Source of the DNA: Planctomycetaceae bacterium
GTDB taxonomy: Bacteria > Planctomycetota > Planctomycetia > Pirellulales > Pirellulaceae
Length of the DNA: 64,000 nt
Direction of reading: 5' to 3'
Assembly (NCBI GenBank): GCA_027487485.1
Contig: JAIYDN010000050.1
Location: 1-64,000, forward strand
Shown here: positions 44,769 through 52,558 of the stretch, in pieces
Layout of the letters: each line of letters starts with the position of its first letter
How positions within the stretch are numbered: the stretch's first letter is position 1
Program-made: the position numbers and the translations under genes
Notes under the pieces: model-generated
Told to the model about the DNA's origin: nothing
The model's input: only the letters and a program-made list of their open reading frames with translations
The model's database searches: none

Positions 44769-45722
44769 TCAAGGAGCGACATTGAATCGGGGTTTCCGAG
44801 TGCGAATCAAATCGCTCTCGTACGCTTCCCGTGCAGCCGTGTCATTGGCCGGGGAGTCTTTGGCGAAGACATGTAGTTCTAACGCGATCTGATCCTGGCT
44901 GTTGGCTCGCAAGTACTCGAACAGGGATTTTCGATCGGATTGGTCGAGGTGTTTTGTGAGTCGGGTGCGAAGGTTGTTGGATTGACCAATATAAAGGAAG
45001 CCGGTCTTATCACTGAAAATATAGATGCCGGCATTTTGAGGAAGTTCATCGAGGTTGGCAGCAGCTTGCTCCACGGACATCGAAATGATATCGCGTTTCC
45101 AGTCGACGACACGCGCCATCAGTTCGGGTTTCAATCGCCTAGACTTGCGCAATCGCAGCGCGGCGCGCCGAACTTCTTCGGGGTTGGATTCTGGGGCGAT
45201 GGACTGAACCGCCGCGTCGAACTTGTCCAGGAGTGTTGGATCCACGAGCCATTGGTCGACGTTGGCTTGAAAGCGGTCCATCATTTGTCGCGATGCAATT
45301 TCCGCAACGGGCAACCATTTCGTCGATTCTGAATGGCTACGCTTGATGCTTTTCACGGGGAGCTTGCCAGCCTTTCGCAGCTGAATCAAACGCTCCAACA
45401 ACTGCTTGTCGTGGACTTCGGTTGGCTCCAGATTGGAACTCGAACGAAAGGCGTTGAGAAAATTGGCGCGAAGCACATCTTGGATCAGCAGTTCATCAAC
45501 GCTCCAACCTTCATGGGCGGTCTTGAACGCTTCAACGATCGTCGCGTCTGAAATGCGCTTAATTGTTTCTTGAGGGCGCTGATCGACGGGGGGAGAGTGG
45601 TCAGCGGATAAATCGTCCTGAGCCAGACTGCGGGGTAACAGGGCAAGTCCGACAGCAAAAACGACCAACGGGTTCGCGGAAAGAAAAACGGTTGCGAAAG
45701 GGGATCGATTCAGTTGATCCAT
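44769..45722 (-). CDS. GIY-YIG domain protein with signal peptide
   Basis: A 317-residue protein. Residues about 15-37 (LVVFAVGLALLPRSLAQ) form a signal peptide. The middle is helical and unknown. The C-terminal 90 residues are a GIY-YIG endonuclease domain: AGIYIFSDKTGFLYIGQS, then Arg in TRLTKHL and Glu in AAREAYESDLIR, with NVAP closing. All catalytic residues seem present. A nuclease with an export signal is unusual; it might degrade external DNA or act in the periplasm. If the signal is not real, a DNA-repair role is possible. Confidence 0.8.
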   Translation of the reverse strand: MDQLNRSPFATVFLSANPLVVFAVGLALLPRSLAQDDLSADHSPPVDQRPQETIKRISDATIVEAFKTAHEGWSVDELLIQDVLRANFLNAFRSSSNLEPTEVHDKQLLERLIQLRKAGKLPVKSIKRSHSESTKWLPVAEIASRQMMDRFQANVDQWLVDPTLLDKFDAAVQSIAPESNPEEVRRAALRLRKSRRLKPELMARVVDWKRDIISMSVEQAAANLDELPQNAGIYIFSDKTGFLYIGQSNNLRTRLTKHLDQSDRKSLFEYLRANSQDQIALELHVFAKDSPANDTAAREAYESDLIRTRKPRFNVAP

Positions 45723-45732
45723 CGCATGGATG

Positions 45733-45930
45733 CTACCTTAGTTCGCGAAAGGCAGACCAAGAAAGGTATCCCAGTCCAGCGGAACACAGAATAAAAGTAA
45801 TGTCCATGATGAGGCTTTGGTAGTTAAAAAGGCTACCCAAGCCGGCAAAGCCCATGATCATGTTCACTAAGAACAAGAGAAAGACTAATCCGGCCACTAC
45901 AAGCCCGCCTAAGCACAGCATTCTTGGCAT
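45733..45930 (-). CDS. Small two-helix membrane protein
   Basis: A 65-residue protein starting MPRMLCLGGLVVAGL; GAGG six bases upstream of ATG 45930 supports the start. Two membrane segments (GGLVVAGLVFLLFLVNMIMGF; LIMDITFILCSAGLGYL). Unknown function. Directly upstream of the GIY-YIG gene (ten bases) on the same strand, so probably co-transcribed. Confidence 0.65.
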   Translation of the reverse strand: MPRMLCLGGLVVAGLVFLLFLVNMIMGFAGLGSLFNYQSLIMDITFILCSAGLGYLSWSAFRELR

Positions 45931-46168
45931 CAAGTACCTCGATGTTCTTCAGGGATGTGCCCAAGGGCTGGTAAAGCAATGCAACTCAAGATGTATCTGC
46001 AACAGTGAATGGTGCCCATGACAGGAAAAGTAGAACAGTGGTCCTGGTAAGATCACCGTGCTGATGGCTAGTATAGTTGAACTTTTTGGACTGTCATCTG
46101 CCCGCACAAAGTCCTTTTGTTTTTATCTGGAAACCTCGAAAAGAAGCCCGAACGACTGGAACTTTGGC

Positions 46169-47362
46169 ATGAATGAAGCGGAAAATTCGGCAAAATCATC
46201 ACTGCGAGGGTGCATGCCTGTAAGTGAATCCTACGCCTATTTTGATCATGCGGCCGTCGGACCGATTCCAAAATCGGCAGCCGAGGCTATTCAAAAATGG
46301 ACCCAGCAGTCCCTGCTTCATGGGGATGTCTATTGGCCGGAATGGGCAAAAGCCGCTTCGGAGCTCCGAAAGGACGCGGGGGAGTTGTTGAATTGCACCC
46401 CACAAGAAGTCGCACTTATTCCCAACACTACTTTCGGAATCAATGTGGTTTCAAGCGGATATCGATGGAACACTCGGCCTGGGGGCAAGGACAGTGTGGT
46501 TGTGCTTGAAAATGAATTTTCGAGCAATTTGCTTCCATGGCTAGCGCTCGAACGACGTGGAGTCGAGGTTCGGAGGGTTTCCGTGCCGGAGTCTGGCGTT
46601 GTTGATATCGACGCGATTCGTCGAATGGTGGACAGCACCACCCGAATTGTTTCGGTGAGCTGGGTTGGTTATTTCTCCGGCTATCGGATCGATTTGACGA
46701 AGCTTTGCGACATGGTCCACTCCGCGGGGGCGATGTTGTTTGTAGATGCGATTCAGGGGCTGGGTGTTTTTTCCCTCGATGTGCAGACGATCCCGATCGA
46801 TTTTATGGCAGCGGATGGGCACAAATGGATGCTTGGGCCGGAGGGGGCTGGTCTGCTTTATATTCGCGAAGGGAATCTGGATCTTTTGGAGCCGGCGATG
46901 CAAGGCTGGGGATCAATTCGCTCGGCACATCATTTCAGCACAAGCGAGATGGTGCTCAAGTCGGACGCGTCGCGGTACGAAGGTGGGTCTGCAAATCATG
47001 TTGGGCAGATCGGGCTTGGAAAGAGTCTTCGGATGCTGCTGGACCATGGCTGTCATCTGAGAAACAATCCTGTTGCCGTAGCGGTACTGGAGAATGCTGC
47101 CATAATTGAGCAAGGGTTGCGATCCTTGGGTGCCAGCGTTTATCGCGCTAGGCAGTTCCCGAACCAAGACAACGACCTAAGCGGAATCATTACCTTCACT
47201 TTAGAAGGCCAAGATCCAGCCCAAGTACGCACTCGTCTTCTTCAGGATGGGGTCGTATTGAGTGTGCGTCATGGACGCCTGCGAGTTGCAACACACGCTT
47301 ACAATAACCTTAGCGATATCGAACGACTTCTTCAGGGCGTTCGCAGTTATCGACCTACCTAG
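46169..47362 (+). CDS. Class V aminotransferase (cysteine desulfurase-like fold)
   Basis: A 397-residue PLP enzyme starting MNEAENSAK at 46169; GTG at 46058 would add 37 residues with no homology. Motifs: YFDHAAVGPIP at the N-terminus, NTTFGINVV, SVSWVGYFSGYRIDL, FVDAIQGLG, and the PLP lysine in DGHKWMLGPEG. It is typical of the isopenicillin N epimerase/selenocysteine lyase-like group; the conserved Cys of desulfurases is not evident in the C-terminal loop, so the substrate is open. Confidence 0.85.
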   Translation: MNEAENSAKSSLRGCMPVSESYAYFDHAAVGPIPKSAAEAIQKWTQQSLLHGDVYWPEWAKAASELRKDAGELLNCTPQEVALIPNTTFGINVVSSGYRWNTRPGGKDSVVVLENEFSSNLLPWLALERRGVEVRRVSVPESGVVDIDAIRRMVDSTTRIVSVSWVGYFSGYRIDLTKLCDMVHSAGAMLFVDAIQGLGVFSLDVQTIPIDFMAADGHKWMLGPEGAGLLYIREGNLDLLEPAMQGWGSIRSAHHFSTSEMVLKSDASRYEGGSANHVGQIGLGKSLRMLLDHGCHLRNNPVAVAVLENAAIIEQGLRSLGASVYRARQFPNQDNDLSGIITFTLEGQDPAQVRTRLLQDGVVLSVRHGRLRVATHAYNNLSDIERLLQGVRSYRPT

Positions 47363-47379
47363 AAAGCAAAGAAAAAGCG

Positions 47380-47994
47380 ATGAGCCAAGATCCAAGTTTG
47401 AATCCCTACTCGCCCACAGGTTACTCGATCGATTCGAATCCCGGTGTGAAGATGCCGTTGCGAGGGTATGCGAAAATCGCCTGCATCTTTTTTATCATCC
47501 TTGGGTCGTTGGGGTTGTTGCAGTTTCTGATGACCATAGGGCAACTCGCGGTTTCGACATTCATACCGCAAAAAGGGACGTTTGATCCCAACAGCATCTT
47601 TCCGGGTGCGATTGTGGTTGCGGTTTTGTTCGCTTTGGTCAATGGTGCCGTGTCGTTGGTCGAAGTGATCGGCGGTGTGTGGGGATTGAAGCAAAAACGT
47701 AGCGGCGCGAATATGATCCGCTTCACCGCCGCATTCATGATCGTCTTCAAGCTGGTGGAAACCGTTTACGGCGTTGTCGTCGGGCTGATGATGACGGAGC
47801 CACTGAAGAAGCAAATTGCCGAACAAATGCAAAATCAACCTAATCCGCCTCCGGTTGATATCGGTCAGTATATTGAAATTGGAATGTGGGTTGGCTTGGG
47901 AGTCGCGGGACTGTTTGGCTTGTTCATGCTTCTGTTCTATCTGTTTACGTTTTTGTTTTTCTGCAAAAAGACAACCCTGGCTCAGTTTTCATAA
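47380..47994 (+). CDS. Four-helix membrane protein, unknown
   Basis: A 204-residue protein with a short polar N-terminus (NPYSPTGYS, a style common in planctomycete membrane proteins) and four membrane segments (IACIFFIILGSLGLLQFLM; AIVVAVLFALVNGAVSLVEV; FTAAFMIVFKLVETVYGVVV; VGLGVAGLFGLFMLLFYLF). It follows the aminotransferase by 17 bases and precedes coaD by 14, so it lies in one likely transcript. Function unknown. Confidence 0.7.
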   Translation: MSQDPSLNPYSPTGYSIDSNPGVKMPLRGYAKIACIFFIILGSLGLLQFLMTIGQLAVSTFIPQKGTFDPNSIFPGAIVVAVLFALVNGAVSLVEVIGGVWGLKQKRSGANMIRFTAAFMIVFKLVETVYGVVVGLMMTEPLKKQIAEQMQNQPNPPPVDIGQYIEIGMWVGLGVAGLFGLFMLLFYLFTFLFFCKKTTLAQFS

Positions 47995-48008
47995 TAAGAG
48001 GAATGATT

Positions 48009-48524
48009 GTGCGAAGCGACTTGAGTCCCAGCAAGGCTGTTTACACTGGATCGTTTGATCCGGTTACTTTAGGGCACCTGCACATTATTGAGCGGAGTGC
48101 CAAACTGTACGCTTCGTTGGTGATCGGCGTCGGCGTCAACTCCGCCAAGGAATCGTTGTTTTCTACGGAAGAGCGAATTGCCCTGTTGCAACGCGTTACG
48201 AACCATCTGCCTCACGTGCATGTGGAGGCGTTCGATGGTTTGGCGGTGGATTTTGTTCGAGCCATCGGAGCCAAAGTCATGGTTCGCGGCGTTCGTCCGT
48301 TGACGGATATTGCGACCGAATTCACGATGATGATGGCGAATCGCCAATTGGACGCAGAGATCGAAACGGTCTTTCTGATGGCGGACGAGGTTTACGCTCA
48401 CGTTTCAAGCACACTCATAAAACAGATTGCCACTCAGGGCAACGGGCGTTCGCTGGAACGGTTTGTGCCAAGCGAGATCATTCCAAGCTTGATGGAGAAA
48501 GTGCGATCCAAACGAGCCACATGA
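48009..48524 (+). CDS. coaD: Phosphopantetheine adenylyltransferase
   Basis: A 171-residue enzyme. GTG at 48009 is preferred because AGAGGA sits six bases upstream; ATG at 48003 is too close to it. Motifs: YTGSFDPVTLGHLHII (nucleotidyltransferase G-x-F-D-P-x-x-x-GH), RGVRPLTDIATEF and the late SSTLIKQIA (SST). It transfers AMP from ATP to 4'-phosphopantetheine, the fourth step of coenzyme A synthesis, in the cytoplasm. The stop overlaps the next start. Confidence 0.95.
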   Translation: MRSDLSPSKAVYTGSFDPVTLGHLHIIERSAKLYASLVIGVGVNSAKESLFSTEERIALLQRVTNHLPHVHVEAFDGLAVDFVRAIGAKVMVRGVRPLTDIATEFTMMMANRQLDAEIETVFLMADEVYAHVSSTLIKQIATQGNGRSLERFVPSEIIPSLMEKVRSKRAT

Positions 48525-49903
48525 TGGAGTCTGCTCATTCTTGCCGGCCTGTAGGCACTTTTCGATCGTACGACCCGTTGGACGGAATCGTCTTTGCAAA
48601 AGGAGAAGGGCTTACCCTTTGGGATACTGACGGCAAGTCGTACATGGACTTCATCAGCGGTTATTCGGCATCCAATTTGGGGCATTCGCATCCCGAGCTT
48701 GTACGTGCGGTGGTTTCGCAAGTGAAGGAACTCACCTTTTGTACCAATGCGAACACACTTGTTCGGCAAGAGCTCGAACGGGCGCTGGCGGACTTGTGGC
48801 AAAAATCCAAACACAGCCCCACAGCAGATACCGTTGCGAAGGTTTGGTTTGCTAATTCAGGAGCTAGAGCCGTAGAAGTGGCTTGGAAGCTTGCTTATGC
48901 GAACCGTCCAGGAATTCTGATACGGTTTGATTTGGCTTACCATGGCCGATCCTTGGCGACTGCTCATGTCAGTGACACACGTGCAAGCGATGCGCTAAGA
49001 AGACAGTTGGGCGTTGGATGGGGAAAGCCGCAGCAGGATGCGATGGGCAGCGATCCTTTTGTTGGTGTCATTCCTTTCCCTTGCTGTGGAACTACGAGCA
49101 AAGAAGCATGCGAGCAATGTGATGCAAGTTTAGTGGCCACGAGGCGTTGGCTTGAATCGCATGCTCACGAAACATCTGCCATGATCGTTGAGCCAGTGAT
49201 CGGGTCCCGAGGATACTATTTTGCATGCGATAACTTCCATCGAAGACTTGCAACTGTGCTTCGCGAGTACCAGATCCAAATCATCAGTGACGAAATACAG
49301 ATGGGGCTTGGTCGTTTGGGAAAGTTGCTCGTATCCCATGTTGATGGTTGGGATGCAGACTTCACCGTTCTTGGGAAATCTTTAGGCGGTGGTGTTATCA
49401 GCATGGCGGCTGTCATTGGACAGGCAAGCAAGATGGATGCCTTGGTGGAAGGAATCGAATCCGAAACCTTCGCTGCCAATCCGCTTGGCTGTCGAGTTGC
49501 TCTAGAATCACTTCGTTTGTTGAACGATGAAAGATTAATGCGGGATGTTGGTGTGAAAGGCGAACGCTTTCGTGATAGGTTGCGTGCGGACCTGCCCGAG
49601 TTCCTTAAGGTGGATGGTCTTGGGCTTGCGACGGTGATAGATCTTTCTGGTATGCCAAGCGAAGTCGGGATCGCTCCCGAGGTTGCACGCTGCTGGGTGA
49701 GTCAAATGAAAGAGTGTGGCATGTTGACTCACCTGACAGGCGCGCGACGCGATCGAATTGCGTTTATTCCGCCGCTCATCATCGATGGTGCATCCCTCGA
49801 GTGCGCGACGAAGATTGCGGTAGACTTTTGGAAAAGCGAGAAGAATCTTCCAGGAGTTCCTCCATCGAAGCATCGGCCAATTATGGAATCTGCAAATCAA
49901 TGA
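48521..49903 (+). CDS. Class III aminotransferase
   Basis: A 460-residue PLP aminotransferase of the ornithine/4-aminobutyrate/acetylornithine group. Visible are YMDFISGYSASNLGHSHPEL, WFANSGARAVEVAWKLA, the YHGRSLATA element, EPVIGSRGYYF, ISDEIQMGLGRLGK and the PLP lysine in VLGKSLGGG. A CxxxxxCxxC-like segment (PCCGTTSKEACEQC) near residue 190 is unusual and may be structural. Substrate not deducible. Coupled to coaD by an ATGATG overlap. Confidence 0.88.
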   Translation: MMESAHSCRPVGTFRSYDPLDGIVFAKGEGLTLWDTDGKSYMDFISGYSASNLGHSHPELVRAVVSQVKELTFCTNANTLVRQELERALADLWQKSKHSPTADTVAKVWFANSGARAVEVAWKLAYANRPGILIRFDLAYHGRSLATAHVSDTRASDALRRQLGVGWGKPQQDAMGSDPFVGVIPFPCCGTTSKEACEQCDASLVATRRWLESHAHETSAMIVEPVIGSRGYYFACDNFHRRLATVLREYQIQIISDEIQMGLGRLGKLLVSHVDGWDADFTVLGKSLGGGVISMAAVIGQASKMDALVEGIESETFAANPLGCRVALESLRLLNDERLMRDVGVKGERFRDRLRADLPEFLKVDGLGLATVIDLSGMPSEVGIAPEVARCWVSQMKECGMLTHLTGARRDRIAFIPPLIIDGASLECATKIAVDFWKSEKNLPGVPPSKHRPIMESANQ

Positions 49904-49971
49904 TGGGCTGCTAGGACAGCAAAAAGTACGAAGAGTCGACAAAAAAATTTAAGATTGAGAAAGAACGGATC

Positions 49972-50775
49972 ATGTTTTTAGGTGAACCACAACAGAGTCA
50001 GTACGACTGGCGATTCCAGCTCTTTGGATTTCCGGTGCGTGTGACATGGTTGTTTTGGGCTGTGAGTGCAGCTCTGGGATACAACTTGGCGATGAACTTC
50101 CAATTTCGTTACGCACAGGAAGGGATTGATGTGCAATTGTGGTTACTGCTCTTGGTTTGGGTGGGTGTTACGTTCACATCCATCCTTGTGCATGAATTGG
50201 GGCACGCGCTTGCGTTTCGCTACTTCGGAATCGAATCCGAGATTGTGCTGTATCAAATGGGTGGACTTGCCATACCAGGCGCAGGGATGATTTGGGGACG
50301 CCAAGGAAGAAAGCGTAGCCTGACTCACATGGATCAGATCATTGTGTCCGCTGCTGGCCCCTTGATTCAGTTGCTATTGGCAGCGGTAGTGGGTGTGTCC
50401 GCAACGTTGTGCGGAGTTTTCGTAAGTGAATTCTTGTGGTTGGCAGATTTGTTGGAGATTCAAGTCAGTAGGCCTCGCAACCCGTTGACCACTGCATCGA
50501 TTCACTTCATGGTGACATCCAGTATCTGGTGGGCGGTAATCAACTTGATTCCGATCTACCCGCTCGATGGTGGGCAGATCGCGCAGCATGTGATCGGCAT
50601 TTTTCGTCGCACCAATGGCCTCATCGAAGCGCAAACATTGGGTGCAATTGTTGGTGTGCTTGCAGCGCTTTGGTTCCAAAGTCAGCACATGACCTTCAAC
50701 GCAATCTTCTTTGCATCGATGGCGCTGAGCAACTTTCAAGCGCTGCAATCGAACAACGGAAGCCGTTTTTGGTAG
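49972..50775 (+). CDS. Site-2-type (M50) membrane metalloprotease
   Basis: A 267-residue membrane protein with the zinc motif HELGHALAF and, later, the third ligand in IYPLDGGQIAQHV. Five to six membrane segments surround them. The polar insert GRQGRKRSLTHMDQ and VSAAGPLIQLLLAAV fit the family. Such proteases cleave membrane-embedded substrates, often anti-sigma factors. Substrate unknown. No PDZ domain, so it belongs to the short form. Confidence 0.9.
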   Translation: MFLGEPQQSQYDWRFQLFGFPVRVTWLFWAVSAALGYNLAMNFQFRYAQEGIDVQLWLLLLVWVGVTFTSILVHELGHALAFRYFGIESEIVLYQMGGLAIPGAGMIWGRQGRKRSLTHMDQIIVSAAGPLIQLLLAAVVGVSATLCGVFVSEFLWLADLLEIQVSRPRNPLTTASIHFMVTSSIWWAVINLIPIYPLDGGQIAQHVIGIFRRTNGLIEAQTLGAIVGVLAALWFQSQHMTFNAIFFASMALSNFQALQSNNGSRFW

Positions 50776-51534
50776 TGCGGCGAAAAAAAATTTCAAAAAT
50801 TTCTGCGCATCGATGATGCTGTTTTGGAGCCTTCAAAGCGATTCGATTGGCCCCTCTTTGCAGCTCGATTTTGATCATCGAAGACCATCATCGCGAGGTG
50901 CTCATGAGCGCGAGAAATAGCATCTTCCAAGTACTTGTGTGAAGCGTGTGCGATGCGTGATTCTCGCATGCTTCGTTCGTGCTGTCGGACACCCAGTCAT
51001 GCAAACGTGATTCGATATCGATCAATCAATTCATTGGTGTTTTGTGTTTGGCTTGCTCTCGATGTGCTTGAGTAACGTCTTGCAAACATGCCGATCATTC
51101 ATCAAAAACTTGTCCTCAAAACATGCTTGAACGCATCCTGCTTTGGGCTTCGTGAACATGCTTTGCGAGTCGCATCGCGCATCGATTTCAAGACATCGTC
51201 ATGCCAACTCGATCACATCGTTGATCGATGCTTGTGGCGCGAGTTACCAACACAACATGGTGGAAAATTGGTTTCATTTATGTGGAAAAATTGTCGAAAA
51301 GATGTTGCAATAACTTTCGACTTTTATACAAATAGTCGCATTGGATGTTGTTCCTTTGAAGAGAAAGATTCGGTTGGGTGTTCGATACGTCGAGCACAGG
51401 ACATGAAGTCAACAATCGAATCGATTTCAACGAAGGGTTTTTAGTACCGGTTGTCAATTCAGATCTCTCATCTACTGCTTCTGATGAGGGACACCTGAGG
51501 CAACTAAAGTTTTCGCATTTCGGAGGATGTATCC
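50776..51534. other. Gene-poor region upstream of the mini-histone
   Basis: No convincing gene in 759 bases. Frames here have poor composition and no ribosome binding site. The stretch contains many short CATCG/CGATG and GCATGC palindromes between 50,870 and 51,250, an A/T-rich part at 51,270-51,360 that probably holds the promoter of the mini-histone gene, and a long untranslated leader. A structured RNA or a regulatory leader is possible but not shown. Confidence 0.4.
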
Positions 51535-51684
51535 GTGGCCAAGAAAAAAGCTGTAGCGACGAAGAAGAAGGTTGCCAAGAAGAAGGCTGCAAAGAAGGCA
51601 GCAGCACCTAAGAAGGCTGCAACCAAGAAGAAGGTAGCCAAGAAGAAGGCTGCTAAGAAGACTTCCACAAAGTCTCCTTCGTAA
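51535..51684 (+). CDS. Lysine/alanine-rich mini-histone (Hc1/H1-like)
   Basis: A 49-residue protein, too short for usual gene calls. The GTG at 51535 has GGAGG eight bases upstream. It consists of repeats of KKKVAKKKAAKK type (two copies of ATKKKVAKKKAAKK) separated by AAAPKKA, ending TSTKSPS. About half of the residues are Lys. This is the composition of the C-terminal tails of histone H1-like proteins in Chlamydia and planctomycetes, which bind and compact DNA without a folded domain. It has its own terminator. Confidence 0.85.
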   Translation: MAKKKAVATKKKVAKKKAAKKAAAPKKAATKKKVAKKKAAKKTSTKSPS

Positions 51685-51748
51685 TAATCGTTGCTCTGCT
51701 AGAGCACTCGGCTTCTGTCGAGAATCTGCTCCAAGCAACAAACACAAA

Positions 51749-51779
51749 ACCGTTGAGCTTAACCTCGACGGTTTTTTTT
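51749..51779 (+). terminator. Rho-independent terminator of the mini-histone gene
   Basis: ACCGTTGAG and CTCGACGGT form a stem with a central T-G mismatch, a short loop CTTAAC, and a run of eight T residues. Confidence 0.85.
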
Positions 51780-51982
51780 ATGCGCTGACGGCACTTCTAG
51801 CTGAGCCGCGATTCTAACAGGGCCGAACACCTGACAGGGCCGAATTTCTTCCGGGGCACGCTTTCCAACAGGCCCTTGACCCTTTCAAGTCGCTCCTATT
51901 TGCTCTAACCGTCAAAATCGACTCAATCAACGCAGTCCATTTGTTCGATACCTATCCATGGTGTCATTGAAGGACATTTTCC

Positions 51983-52468
51983 ATGGATTGCGAGCAAAAT
52001 ACTGTGTTTCGAACCTGCATTCACCAACGAGCGACGAGCATTATCTCGTATGGCTTGCTGTGTTTTGCATTCTGCATCACCCATTTGGGGTGTGTTTCGA
52101 TCCAACCAGCTCCGAAGAGCATGAGCATTTCCAACCGCACAGTTCAAGCATCTGAGGTTTGTGCTCCAACTGATTTTGCAGGCCAATGGGTCGATCGACT
52201 CAATCCGCGCAAGATTGTTCCCGATGGGGTAAAGGTCTGGTTTTGTGAAAGCAAGCAAAAATCTTCAGATTGGATTGCTGTGCAAAGAGCGAGGCATCAG
52301 GGCCATAAAGCAGCCATGCATGCTTGGATTCAACGCAAGAAGGAAGACGCAAATCAGCCACCTTGGCCTCGATTCCATCCAATACCAGCAAAGCCTGTGT
52401 TTGAACCGAGCGAAGAAACGCTTCCCATGGACCCTGAGATCTATGGGCGATTTGGCATTAGCGAGTAG
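51983..52468 (+). CDS. Putative lipoprotein, unknown
   Basis: A 161-residue protein. Residues 20-37 form a hydrophobic signal segment ending with the lipobox THLGC. The mature part is small, basic and Pro-rich (WPRFHPIPAKPVFEPSEE). No family is recognised. It lies upstream of and on the same strand as the AsmA-like gene with a 90-base gap. Confidence 0.55.
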   Translation: MDCEQNTVFRTCIHQRATSIISYGLLCFAFCITHLGCVSIQPAPKSMSISNRTVQASEVCAPTDFAGQWVDRLNPRKIVPDGVKVWFCESKQKSSDWIAVQRARHQGHKAAMHAWIQRKKEDANQPPWPRFHPIPAKPVFEPSEETLPMDPEIYGRFGISE

Positions 52469-52558
52469 TTTCTCTCTCGACCTGGCGCACCCTTCTTTTC
52501 TAGACTCCCGGCGATCGATTGAACGACCCCGAAATCTCCATGGAAGGACGAATCGGAA

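Noticed and set aside
47886-48008. Long N-terminal extension of CoaD
   Set aside because: It would overlap the end of the preceding membrane protein gene and is not part of the family; GTG at 48009 has a well placed ribosome binding site.
51088-51444. Rightward 118-codon frame before the mini-histone
   Set aside because: No ribosome binding site, erratic composition with many Cys and His, and it runs into the A/T-rich promoter-like stretch.
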